DNA from: CAZWCX01 sp964632945
GTDB taxonomy: Bacteria; Planctomycetota; MHYJ01; WSZJ01; CAZWCX01
Direction of reading: 5' to 3'
Length of the DNA stretch: 29,299 bases
NCBI GenBank assembly: GCA_964632945.1
Contig: CAZWCX010000094.1
Location: forward strand, 1-29,299
In this document: one piece after another, positions 21,554 to 29,299 of the stretch
How positions within the stretch are numbered: the first letter of the stretch is position 1
How the letters are laid out: each line of letters starts with the position of its first letter
Made by a program: the position numbers and the translations under genes
The notes under the pieces: generated by a model
What the model was told of the DNA's origin: nothing
Seen by the model: only the letters and a program-made list of their open reading frames with translations
Database searches by the model: none

Positions 21554-22516
21554 ATGACCGAGTATCCCACCTCGTCCCAAGGCCCTGCGAACGATCCGGC
21601 CCGGCCCGCGTTTCTTGCCGACATCTTCGAGCACGCGCCGACCGGACTGCTGGTCCTGAACGCGCGCGGGGAAGTCCTGCTCTACAACCGCCAGGAGTCC
21701 CGCATGGCCGGCCGCACGCCCGAGCGGGTGCGGGGCCGGAACTTCTTCCGCGAAGTCGCGCCCTGCACGAACGTGAAGGAGCTCGCCGACGCCTTCTTCG
21801 AAGCCATGGCCGACCCGGATCGGCCCCTCGACGTGGATCTCGAGTTCGTGTTCCCGTTCGATCGCGGCCACCTGGACGTGAGGATCCGGATGCGCAAGGT
21901 GATGTCCCACGGCGAGCCGTTCGGGCTGCTGGTCGTAGACGACAACACCCGATTGAAGGCGACCGAGCGCGAGCTCACGCGAACGCTGGCGATGGTGCAG
22001 GAGCAGTCCCTACGCGATCCGTTGACCGAATTGCGCAACCGCCGGTACCTCGATCAGTCCCTGCCGACGGAACTCGCCCGAGCCCGGCGTCACGGCCATG
22101 CGCTCGGCGCCGTCATGATGGACATCGACCACTTCAAATCGTTGAACGACACCCACGGTCACCCATTCGGCGACCGGGTGCTGGTGTCGGTGGGCGACGT
22201 GATCCGCGGCGTGGTACGGGGCGGGGACGTCGCCACGCGGTACGGGGGCGAAGAGTTTGCAATCCTCCTTTCCCCGACCACGGCCGACGGGGCGAGGGAG
22301 GTCGCGGAACGCCTCCGGACCGGGGTCGCCTCCCTGCGCTTCCCGGAGATCCCGGATCTGCGCGTCACGGCGAGCCTCGGAGTGGCCGTGTTCGACCGCG
22401 AGTGGCCGCCGGAATGCACGGGCACGGAGCTGCTGAAGGCGGCCGACGAGGCCCTTTACGAAGCCAAGCGGACGGGCCGGGACCGGGTTTGCGCGTGGAC
22501 GCGCCGGGGCATGTAG
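21554..22516 (+). CDS. PYP-like PAS domain fused to a diguanylate cyclase (GGDEF)
   Basis: 320 residues, no membrane segment. The N-terminal PAS domain (about 20-130) resembles photoactive yellow protein (PYP). GRNFFREVAPCTN matches the PYP chromophore loop, and the PYP residues Y42, E46, R52, C69 and F96 correspond here to Y44, E48, R54, C71 and F100. T50 is replaced by A52 and M100 by R104. A short coiled linker leads to the GGDEF domain (about 150-318), with an active GGEEF (231-235) and, just before it, an RGGD inhibitory c-di-GMP site (222-225). Predicted activity: c-di-GMP synthesis from two GTP, controlled by blue light if C71 carries p-coumarate. The ATG has GGAGG five bases upstream. 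It diverges from tadB; c-di-GMP commonly controls pili and attachment. Confidence 0.87.
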   Translation: MTEYPTSSQGPANDPARPAFLADIFEHAPTGLLVLNARGEVLLYNRQESRMAGRTPERVRGRNFFREVAPCTNVKELADAFFEAMADPDRPLDVDLEFVFPFDRGHLDVRIRMRKVMSHGEPFGLLVVDDNTRLKATERELTRTLAMVQEQSLRDPLTELRNRRYLDQSLPTELARARRHGHALGAVMMDIDHFKSLNDTHGHPFGDRVLVSVGDVIRGVVRGGDVATRYGGEEFAILLSPTTADGAREVAERLRTGVASLRFPEIPDLRVTASLGVAVFDREWPPECTGTELLKAADEALYEAKRTGRDRVCAWTRRGM

Positions 22517-22864
22517 CTCGGCCGCGGGCGACCTGTGGCTTGCCACGAAGGAAACCTTGGGCACCCCACGGAAGGTGAACGCGAACGGCCGGGCGGTCAC
22601 CGCGGAGTTGTTGACCAGTGGGAAGCCGGTCGCCATCCGGACGACCACCTCGGGCGTGCCCGTGATGTCCTCGAAGTTGGGGACCGGTCCACAGGGCGAA
22701 CGGGCGCGCTGGTTGCCGAACCGGCCGGGTTTCGGCGGGGCTTCCGGGGGGGCGGGGCGACCGGGCCGCGGAACCGACACGATTCGTGACGGAGGTCGGC
22801 CTCGCCGAGTAAAATGAGAACAACGCAGGCCCCCCTGCGCCGCCCTGGCTCGGGAGATCGACGG
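22517..22864. other. Intergenic region (348 bases), coding-like but unresolved
   Basis: Roughly 22530-22720 has high GC at third positions and a natural-looking residue mix on both strands: plus-strand VNANGRAVTAELLTSGKPV, minus-strand TGTPEVVVRMATGFPLV. Neither frame has a convincing start, ribosome-binding site or recognisable family. It may be a gene remnant or chance. No promoter was identified. Confidence 0.3.
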
Positions 22865-23239
22865 ATGGACCGCAAGCACTTCGAGCGGCTCGTGCATCGC
22901 GCGTTCGAGGGACTTCCCCCGGAATTCCGGGCGCGGATCGAAAACGTGGTTCTGGAAATCCGGGACCGTCCCTCCAAGGCCGATCTCGAGGCGGCCGGCG
23001 TTCCCCCAGGTGACACCCTCCTGGGACTCTACCACGGCATCCCGCTGACGGAACGCACGCCGGACATGGCGGGCATGATGCCCGACCGGGTCACCATCTA
23101 TCGCGAGCCGATCGAAGAGTTCTGCGAGACCGACGAGGAGGTGATCCGGGAGGTGCAGGACACCGTGATCCACGAGTATGGGCATTACTTCGGTCTGGAT
23201 GACGACGAAATGGGCGCGATCGAGCGCTGCTGTCACTAG
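22865..23239 (+). CDS. MMP-like zincin metallopeptidase-family protein
   Basis: 124 residues. It matches the small minimal-metalloprotease (MMP-like zincin) family: an FERLVHRAFEGLPPEFRARI start, a central LLGLYHGIPLTER, P-D-x-V-x-I-Y strand, and the zinc-binding helix HEYGHYFG near the C-terminus (HExxH with a downstream acidic DDDEMG). Length is typical. These proteins are cytoplasmic and mostly uncharacterised; proteolytic activity is not established for the family. I take the ATG at 22865, which has GGAG eight bases upstream; an in-frame ATG at 22814 adds 17 unlikely residues. The TAG stop is the CTAG edge of palindromic repeat copy 2. Confidence 0.85.
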   Translation: MDRKHFERLVHRAFEGLPPEFRARIENVVLEIRDRPSKADLEAAGVPPGDTLLGLYHGIPLTERTPDMAGMMPDRVTIYREPIEEFCETDEEVIREVQDTVIHEYGHYFGLDDDEMGAIERCCH

Positions 23240-23289
23240 CCCGGACGCTTCACGAAACCGCGGACGCGGCTTCATGAATCATCCGGGCT
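23236..23289. repeat. Palindromic REP-like element, copy 2
   Basis: It begins with CTAG, whose TAG is the stop codon of the zincin gene, and ends in ATCATCCGGGCT. Arms pair around CCGCGGACGCGG. A 42-base stretch of it is identical to copy 3 at 38 positions. It probably terminates transcription of the zincin gene. Confidence 0.8.
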
Positions 23290-23573
23290 CGCGACCGGCT
23301 GGGGGTTCGCTCCCTGATTCTCGTGCGTCCACCGGCGGCACCGTCGGGTGCGCTGCGCTCGCCGGGCAGGCGTTCCCTGTCTCGACCGCGCGGCCCCGGT
23401 CTCCGCCTCCGCTCCGCTCCCCGGGACGGAGGTCCATCGAGGGTCTCCCGCCGACCGGGCGAACGATCCCCAACGGCAGGACGCTGGACGGGCGCGGGGC
23501 GGGGGGGTATGCTGCCCCGGACTCGGCGCCGTGCGGCGCGAGCGTCCTTCTTCCCGGTCCTGCCGAGGTTCCC
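23240..23573. other. Intergenic region (334 bases) before the M28 gene
   Basis: The first 50 bases are palindromic repeat copy 2. The remainder is GC-rich with no clear promoter, RNA gene or supported reading frame. Confidence 0.6.
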
Positions 23574-25685
<2,112 letters not shown>

Positions 25686-26109
25686 GTCGAACAAACCTCC
25701 CGACCTCGACTTCCGAACCACGCGTCGGGTCGGGCTCTTGCCCGTCCAGCCTGGGACGGTTTGCGCGGGCGACGCCGGCCCGGGGACGGTCCGGGACCTC
25801 GGCGGGACCGCCACGGTTCGAATCCCCCGCACTCCCGGGTCGCGATCCCTGCAGCGGCGCGGTGGCGACGGCTTCACCGGGTCCCGCCGGGAAGACACGA
25901 CCCGGCCGGGAGGAGCCCGGCCCGGCCCCGGAGGCCCTCCGCGACCCCGCGCCCCGACGGCGGTCGATCCGCACCTTCTGCAAAGTCGGCGGAATGCGGC
26001 CGAGAGCCGGGATGTTCCAAGGGGGACGGCATTTGGCTTGACCCCGGGCTTTCCACCGCCGTACGATGAGCCGTTCTTGTCCCTATTTTTAGACATAGGA
26101 GGAATTCGA
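25686..26109. other. Intergenic region (424 bases) before the thioredoxin-TPR gene
   Basis: It holds a likely promoter at 26038-26067 close to the downstream gene. The rest is GC-rich without a supported gene; a T-loop-like sequence near 25811-25830 was examined and rejected as a tRNA. Confidence 0.6.
26038..26067 (+). promoter_or_regulatory. Sigma-70-type promoter for the thioredoxin-TPR selenoprotein gene
   Basis: TTGACC, an 18-base spacer and TACGAT lie about 42 bases before the ATG at 26110. Confidence 0.5.
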
Positions 26110-27231
26110 ATGCGCCATTTTGCGCGCGCGCTGGGCCTCGCGACCGTAGTCGCCCTCGGCGCCTCCCTGACGGCAGCCGAGGAAGGCGGCATCCAATGGG
26201 TAAAGGACATGGAGGCTGCGAAGAAGGCCGCCACGGAGTCTCAGAAGCTGATTCAGCTCAATTTCTGGGCGGAGTGGTGAGGGTGGTGCAAGAAGCTGGA
26301 GGCGGATTCGCACTCCAATCGCCAGGTGATCGACTACTGCAACCAGAATTTCGTGAATCTGAAGGTCAACAAGGACGAGAACCAGGCCCTGGCCGACCAG
26401 TTCGGCGTGCAGGGCATTCCGGCGACGCTGTTCTTGGACGCGGCGGGAGAGAAGGTCGGTGAGATCGGCGGCTATCTGCCGGCCGACGCCTTCCTCAAGG
26501 AACTGCAGTCGATCCAGGACAACGCCAAGAAGTACAAGGCCCAGTCGCAGGCGCTGAACGATCGGCTGACCAAGGATCCGAACGACGTCGAGGCCCACCT
26601 CGAAATCGGCCGGCTCCTCTTCGACAACAACTCGGTCGACAAGGCCGGCGAGCACTTCACCAAGGTGCTGGAGCTGGACAAGGACAACGCCAAGGGCTGC
26701 AACGCGAGCGCCCACTACTTCCTGGGCTATTCGATGCTCATGAAGAACGACCTGGAGGGCGGGCAGAAGCACTTTGCCGAAACCACGCGCCTCGATCCCG
26801 AGGGGAAGCGCGGTCACCAGGACAACATCGACCTCGTGGCGGTGAAGATCCAGGTGCAGGTGAAGCGCGATCTGCCGGGCGGCCTGCAGGCCCTGGACAA
26901 GTTCGTCGAGAAGCACAAGGACAGCGACGTCCTCACGGAAGCCAAGTTCTTCCGCGGCATCCTGATGTTCCAGTCGGGCAAGCAGGCGGAAGGATTGCAG
27001 GCGCTGGAGGCCCTGGTCAAGGACCACCCGGGCGACCAGTACGCCAACGTGGCGACCGAGCAGGTGATTCCGCAGATGCAGCAGGAGATGGCCAAGGGCG
27101 ACGGTCACAAGCACGGTCCGGGCGATGGCCACGACCACGGAGATGGTCACGGTCATGACCACGACCACGGCCACGATCACGGGTCCGAGAAGGATCATCC
27201 CGCCGGCGGCGGCGAGCACCCGAAGAAGTAG
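26110..27231 (+). CDS. Thioredoxin-like selenoprotein (UGWC) with TPRs and His-rich tail
   Basis: 373 residues if the in-frame TGA at 26278-26280 is read as selenocysteine. A signal peptide (1-22, cleavage near LTAAEE) sends it to the periplasm. The thioredoxin fold follows, with U57-G58-W59-C60 where relatives have CGWC, then a cis-proline in GIPATLF (P104). TPRs occupy about 135-320. The last 45 residues contain many Gly-Asp-His units, a probable metal-binding tail. Reading continues in the same frame on both sides of TGA with a seamless thioredoxin alignment, and a hairpin starts 16 bases after it (see SECIS entry). ATG has AGGAGG seven bases upstream. Predicted thiol or selenol-disulfide oxidoreductase; partner unknown. 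The alternative is a TGC-to-TGA nonsense mutation or a sequencing error. Selenocysteine machinery is not in the window. Confidence 0.82.
26297..26317 (+). promoter_or_regulatory. Candidate bacterial SECIS hairpin
   Basis: A stem of five pairs (TGGAG/CTCCA) and three pairs (GCG/CGC) with one bulged A closes on a GATT loop whose first base is G. The stem starts 16 bases after the UGA and the loop G is 25 bases after it. Bacterial SECIS elements need a small hairpin at about this distance with a G at the start of the apical loop for SelB binding. Confidence 0.65.
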
Positions 27232-27252
27232 CCGGGCGAACGGCTCGCGGTC

Positions 27253-27272
27253 CTGGCTGCTGACGCAGCCGG
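27253..27272 (+). terminator. Hairpin after the selenoprotein gene
   Basis: CTGGCTGC pairs with GCAGCCGG (one G-U pair) across a TGAC loop, about 20 bases after the stop. The TGACGC core resembles that of palindromic repeat copy 3 just downstream, so this may be a decayed copy of the same element. No U-tract. Confidence 0.5.
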
Positions 27273-27273
27273 G

Positions 27274-27333
27274 AGCCCGCGGGCGGGTGCTTCACGAAGC
27301 CGCTGACGCGGCGTCTTGAATCATCCGGGCTAG
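27274..27333. repeat. Palindromic REP-like element, copy 3
   Basis: AGCCC at the left and GGGCTAG at the right enclose arms around CCGCTGACGCGG. It matches copy 2 at 38 of 42 positions over its core. Its right CTAG (27330-27333) is the left flank of the foldback element, whose other flank CTAG (27494-27497) contains the JAB stop codon. Before that insertion the JAB stop and this repeat would have coincided, as at the other two copies. Confidence 0.75.
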
Positions 27334-27496
27334 TGGGTCTTCAATCTTGAGATCCTAGGTTCGGCCGAGGCGGTTTTCGCGCCCGGCGAGGCGCGAGGAG
27401 GAGGCGATGCCCCCGTGCATCGCCGACGACGAGCAACGAAGCCCGGCGCGAAAAGCGACCGGACCAACCTGGGAAATCAAGGTTGAAGCCCCACTA
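27331..27496. mobile_element. 166-bp foldback (MITE-like) element with CTAG flanks
   Basis: Almost the whole segment is an imperfect palindrome. The outer arms (27331-27382 and 27445-27496) agree at roughly 75-80 percent and start with TAGTGGG. The centre is a separate perfect hairpin, GGCGATGC with GCATCGCC. CTAG is present at both edges (27330-27333, 27494-27497), consistent with a duplicated four-base target. It contains no gene. It also supplies a large hairpin between the convergent selenoprotein and JAB genes. Confidence 0.65.
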
Positions 27497-28108
27497 GGCC
27501 GTCTGGAGGGTCGCCTGGGGGTAGATCACGAAGAATCCCGTCGAGACGATCTCCCCGTTGCGCCAGCGGAAGAAACCGAGTCGATTGGCGCACGGATCTA
27601 CCACCAGCGCGACTTGCCACGGTTCCTTGAAGAAGTGTTCCTGGATGAACACGTCGTAGCGCGACAGGAAGATCCCGTACCCGGGATGGGTATGGTGCCA
27701 GCCGAGGATGTGGCTCTCCGGGGCCGTTTCGTCCTTCCGCCGGTGAATGTCTTCCCAGGTGTCGTGGGTGAACTTGATCGAGGCCGCGCGCGAATCCACG
27801 TGGCGCGCCTCGAGATACCGATCGATCTCGATGTACGGGATTTCCAGATCGGTATAGTACCCGCCCAGCATCATCCCGCCGAGTTCGCGCCGCTTGTCCG
27901 TCTCCGAATAGCGGATGATCTCCCGCAGCACGTCCAGGTGGACGAAGATCGGCACATCGCCGCGAAACGTCCGACCTTTTTTTTCCACGATCTGAACGCC
28001 CCGGCGCATTGCCAGTTCGCGCGCGATGGGCGCGATGCGGCTCTTTTCCGCCGCGTCACCCTCGGGATCGATGAACCGGATTTCCGGCTCGTTCGGGGGG
28101 GTGGACAT
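27494..28108 (-). CDS. JAB/JAMM metalloprotease of a bacterial ubiquitin-like pathway
   Basis: 204 residues. The JAMM zinc site is complete: E75 in ELGGMMLG, and HTHPGYGIFLSRYD giving H139, H141, S149 and D152 in the exact HxH-x7-S-x2-D spacing. In eukaryotes this fold removes ubiquitin (Rpn11) or NEDD8 (Csn5); in bacteria JAB proteins beside Ubl and E2 genes process or remove the Ubl. It is predicted to be cytoplasmic. The first 50 residues are outside the core fold and partly charged. It starts 12 bases after the E2 stop, with GAGGA overlapping that TGA, so translation is probably coupled. Its own TAG stop coincides with the edge of the foldback element. Confidence 0.9.
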   Translation of the reverse strand: MSTPPNEPEIRFIDPEGDAAEKSRIAPIARELAMRRGVQIVEKKGRTFRGDVPIFVHLDVLREIIRYSETDKRRELGGMMLGGYYTDLEIPYIEIDRYLEARHVDSRAASIKFTHDTWEDIHRRKDETAPESHILGWHHTHPGYGIFLSRYDVFIQEHFFKEPWQVALVVDPCANRLGFFRWRNGEIVSTGFFVIYPQATLQTA

Positions 28109-28120
28109 GGGAGGGCGTCC

Positions 28121-28855
28121 TCAGCGGATGATCAGGATGTCGTCGTCATCCTTCTTCTTCGGAGGCGGCTTGGGCGCCGACCGGGGCGCCTCGTCGAGAA
28201 AGACGATGTCCCCCGCCGGCGCGGCCGCGGGGCGAGTGTGGACGACATCGCCTGCGGCCGGGGTCACGGCGTCGCGTCCGGTGGGGGCCGGGCGGGGCGC
28301 CGTTCCGGGCCGGGCGGGCGCGGGGGGCTTCACGGCCGCAGGCGGAGCGACCGGCTCCGGCGCAGGTCCCTTGTCCCGCACCACCCGCGCGTCGAGCGGA
28401 AATCGGAAGTCCGTCTGACTTGCGACCCAGCGCGCCGCCACCAGGTTGTACGGACTCTTCACGTCGTAGTTCGAGAAACGGACCATGTCCCACAGCATTT
28501 CCACCAGCTCGTCCAGGTTCAGGCTCGGCACCCAGTGCGTGGAGTATCCGCCCAGACAGACCAGTCCGGTCCCCGAGATGTTGGGGTGGAAAATCTCGGT
28601 CTTCCATTGCAGTTGCGGACGGTTGCGCGGGTAGTCGGCGCCCAGGTAGATCTCCACCTCGTGCCGGTGGAGCACTTCGGCCCGGATCGCACCCGTGCCC
28701 GGGTCGGTGCGGCGCAGACCGTTCCCGGCCAGGCTGATCAGATACCGCTCCGGCGGGTTCCCATACGCCTTGAAGTCGACGATGCTGCTCTCCGCCTTCA
28801 ATTGCGACAGCGCCCGGAAGTCGCTGCGCAAGCGACGATCACGTGGAGATTCCAT
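28121..28855 (-). CDS. Ubiquitin-conjugating E2-like protein with disordered C-terminal tail
   Basis: 244 residues. Residues 1-155 form a UBC fold. Y75-P76 and P80 match the E2 YPxxxP turn; IFHPN has the HPN motif (90-92); the predicted catalytic cysteine is C100 in GLVCLGG; W108 and P110 follow. The spacing HPN to Cys (eight residues from N92) and Cys to Trp (eight) equals that of eukaryotic UBCH5-type enzymes, so thioester chemistry is likely. Residues 160-235 are Pro/Ala-rich and disordered. The tail contains GDIVFLDE (215-222) and ends with DDDDILIIR. It lies 54 bases downstream of the Ubl gene and 12 upstream of the JAB gene. The ATG at 28855 has only a loose GAGGG box. Partner E1 is not seen. 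Confidence 0.88.
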   Translation of the reverse strand: MESPRDRRLRSDFRALSQLKAESSIVDFKAYGNPPERYLISLAGNGLRRTDPGTGAIRAEVLHRHEVEIYLGADYPRNRPQLQWKTEIFHPNISGTGLVCLGGYSTHWVPSLNLDELVEMLWDMVRFSNYDVKSPYNLVAARWVASQTDFRFPLDARVVRDKGPAPEPVAPPAAVKPPAPARPGTAPRPAPTGRDAVTPAAGDVVHTRPAAAPAGDIVFLDEAPRSAPKPPPKKKDDDDILIIR

Positions 28856-28909
28856 GGTCGGCGACCCTCACCGCCTCCTTCCGGCGCGACGCGCGCGCCC
28901 GGCAGAGGC

Positions 28910-29215
28910 CTACTCCCGTACCGCGACTGTCCAGCCGGCGACGATCTCGGGATAGACGATCAGGTGATCGCCGTCCCGCACGCCTGCCGCCACCAGGTTG
29001 TCGTCGTCCCGAAGCCGCTTTCGTCCTTCCTTGTGATCCAGACTGTAGCTCATCGGAGTGCCGTCCGGACTCACGAGCGGGAGATTCATCTTGGTGATGA
29101 TGTTCGGCACGATCCGCCGCACCGTGATGTTGGGCGCCACGATCGCCTGCACCATCTTGGCCCCCGTCTGGTCCAGGAACGTCACCTTGATACCGCCAGC
29201 CGTGTCTTCGGTCAT
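28910..29215 (-). CDS. Ubiquitin-like (beta-grasp, YukD-type) protein
   Basis: 101 residues. Two strands (IKVTFLD, MVQAIVAP), one helix (TVRRIVPNIITKMN), then MSYSLDHKEG and the L-x-D-D-x-x-L-x-x-x-G-V-x-D-G-D-x-L pattern typical of ubiquitin-like and YukD/EsaB proteins. The C-terminus is YPEIVAGWTVAVRE: no Gly-Gly, but Ala93-Gly94 followed by seven residues that the JAB protein could remove (inference). I chose the ATG at 29215, with GGAGG five bases upstream; a GTG at 29227 would place the ribosome site inside the gene. As first gene of the Ubl-E2-JAB operon it is the presumed modifier. A non-conjugated, binding-only role is the alternative. Confidence 0.8.
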   Translation of the reverse strand: MTEDTAGGIKVTFLDQTGAKMVQAIVAPNITVRRIVPNIITKMNLPLVSPDGTPMSYSLDHKEGRKRLRDDDNLVAAGVRDGDHLIVYPEIVAGWTVAVRE

Positions 29216-29245
29216 TCCATCCTCCACGGAAGCTCCGCCGCGGGG

Positions 29246-29299
29246 CTAGGCTCTGTCTGAAAAAGCCAAATTGAGGTACCGCTGGATCATCGCCAGCTT
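29246..29299 (-). CDS. Partial: probable IS5-type transposase C-terminus
   Basis: The last 17 codons of a frame entering from beyond the window read KLAMIQRYLNLAFSDRA and stop at TAG. The LAMI-x-x-x-L end resembles IS5-family transposases. The stop overlaps CTAG (29246-29249), a preferred IS5 target, and the next bases GCTCTGTCTGAAAAAG look like an IS terminal repeat that overlaps the coding end. An alternative is the C-terminus of another operon gene, such as an E1, since it ends only 30 bases before the Ubl start. Confidence 0.45.
   Translation of the reverse strand, partial: KLAMIQRYLNLAFSDRA

Noticed and set aside
25811..25830. T-loop-like GGTTCGAATCC suggesting a tRNA, possibly tRNA-Sec
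   Set aside because: The flanking bases do not form a five-pair T stem, and no matching acceptor, D or anticodon arm is present.
26278..26280. Premature stop making the thioredoxin gene a pseudogene
   Set aside because: TGA replaces precisely the redox cysteine, both sides remain in frame with good codon use, and a SECIS-like hairpin follows. Not fully excluded without the genome's sel genes.
27232..29299. CRISPR array or E1 gene near the Ubl operon
   Set aside because: Repeats here are palindromic elements without regular spacers, and no ThiF/E1 nucleotide-binding motif is present in any frame.

Overview
Very GC-rich bacterial DNA with third-codon positions dominated by G and C. It carries two giant Hanks-type Ser/Thr kinases fused to tetratricopeptide repeats (TPRs), an FHA-like/TPR membrane protein, Tad pilus genes, sigma-54 promoters, a UGA-containing (selenocysteine) thioredoxin and palindromic intergenic repeats. 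Together these suggest a complex environmental bacterium. Planctomycetota is my best guess, with Myxococcota or a related lineage possible; no gene here fixes the taxonomy.

Layout. 1-1050: 3' palindromic repeat and surE (-). 1048-3249: secreted protein with two BsuPI-like domains and a huge Gly/Ser/Asp tail (-), under a sigma-54-type promoter. 3819-7436 (+) and 7710-11408 (-): two convergent kinase-TPR genes. 11669-14942 (-): molybdopterin oxidoreductase followed by a TPR/M23 peptidase. 15162-18702 (-): two membrane proteins, one with a pilus-formation-type domain and one FHA-like/TPR. 19045-20951 (-): tadC and tadB. 21554-22516 (+): diguanylate cyclase whose PAS domain closely resembles photoactive yellow protein. 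22865-23239 (+): small MMP-like zincin. 23574-25685 (+): secreted M28 peptidase with PA and PDZ domains. 26110-27231 (+): thioredoxin-TPR protein with in-frame UGA at the first position of its CxxC motif and a histidine-rich tail. 27494-29215 (-): JAB/JAMM peptidase, E2-like protein and ubiquitin-like protein in one operon. 29246-29299 (-): probable IS transposase end.

How it fits together. Three minus-strand units (BsuPI protein, the pilus-type/FHA pair and tadB-tadC) share a GG-N10-GC sigma-54 promoter about 60 bases before the start codon and a related TTGGA-rich element about 90-130 bases further upstream. They therefore look like one regulon for a Tad surface apparatus. The right-hand operon encodes the core of a bacterial ubiquitin-like pathway: Ubl, an E2 with HPN motif and catalytic Cys, and a JAMM isopeptidase. 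No E1 is visible; the window ends in an apparent insertion sequence immediately upstream of the Ubl gene.

Most notable: (1) the Ubl-E2-JAB operon, whose E2 has a disordered tail with two SUMO-interacting-motif-like segments; (2) the probable selenoprotein with a plausible SECIS hairpin; (3) the PYP-like diguanylate cyclase; (4) the sigma-54 regulon; (5) palindromic repeats whose CTAG end supplies the stop codon of the neighbouring gene, one of them apparently interrupted by a 166-bp foldback element. All assignments come from reading the sequence; no database search was run.
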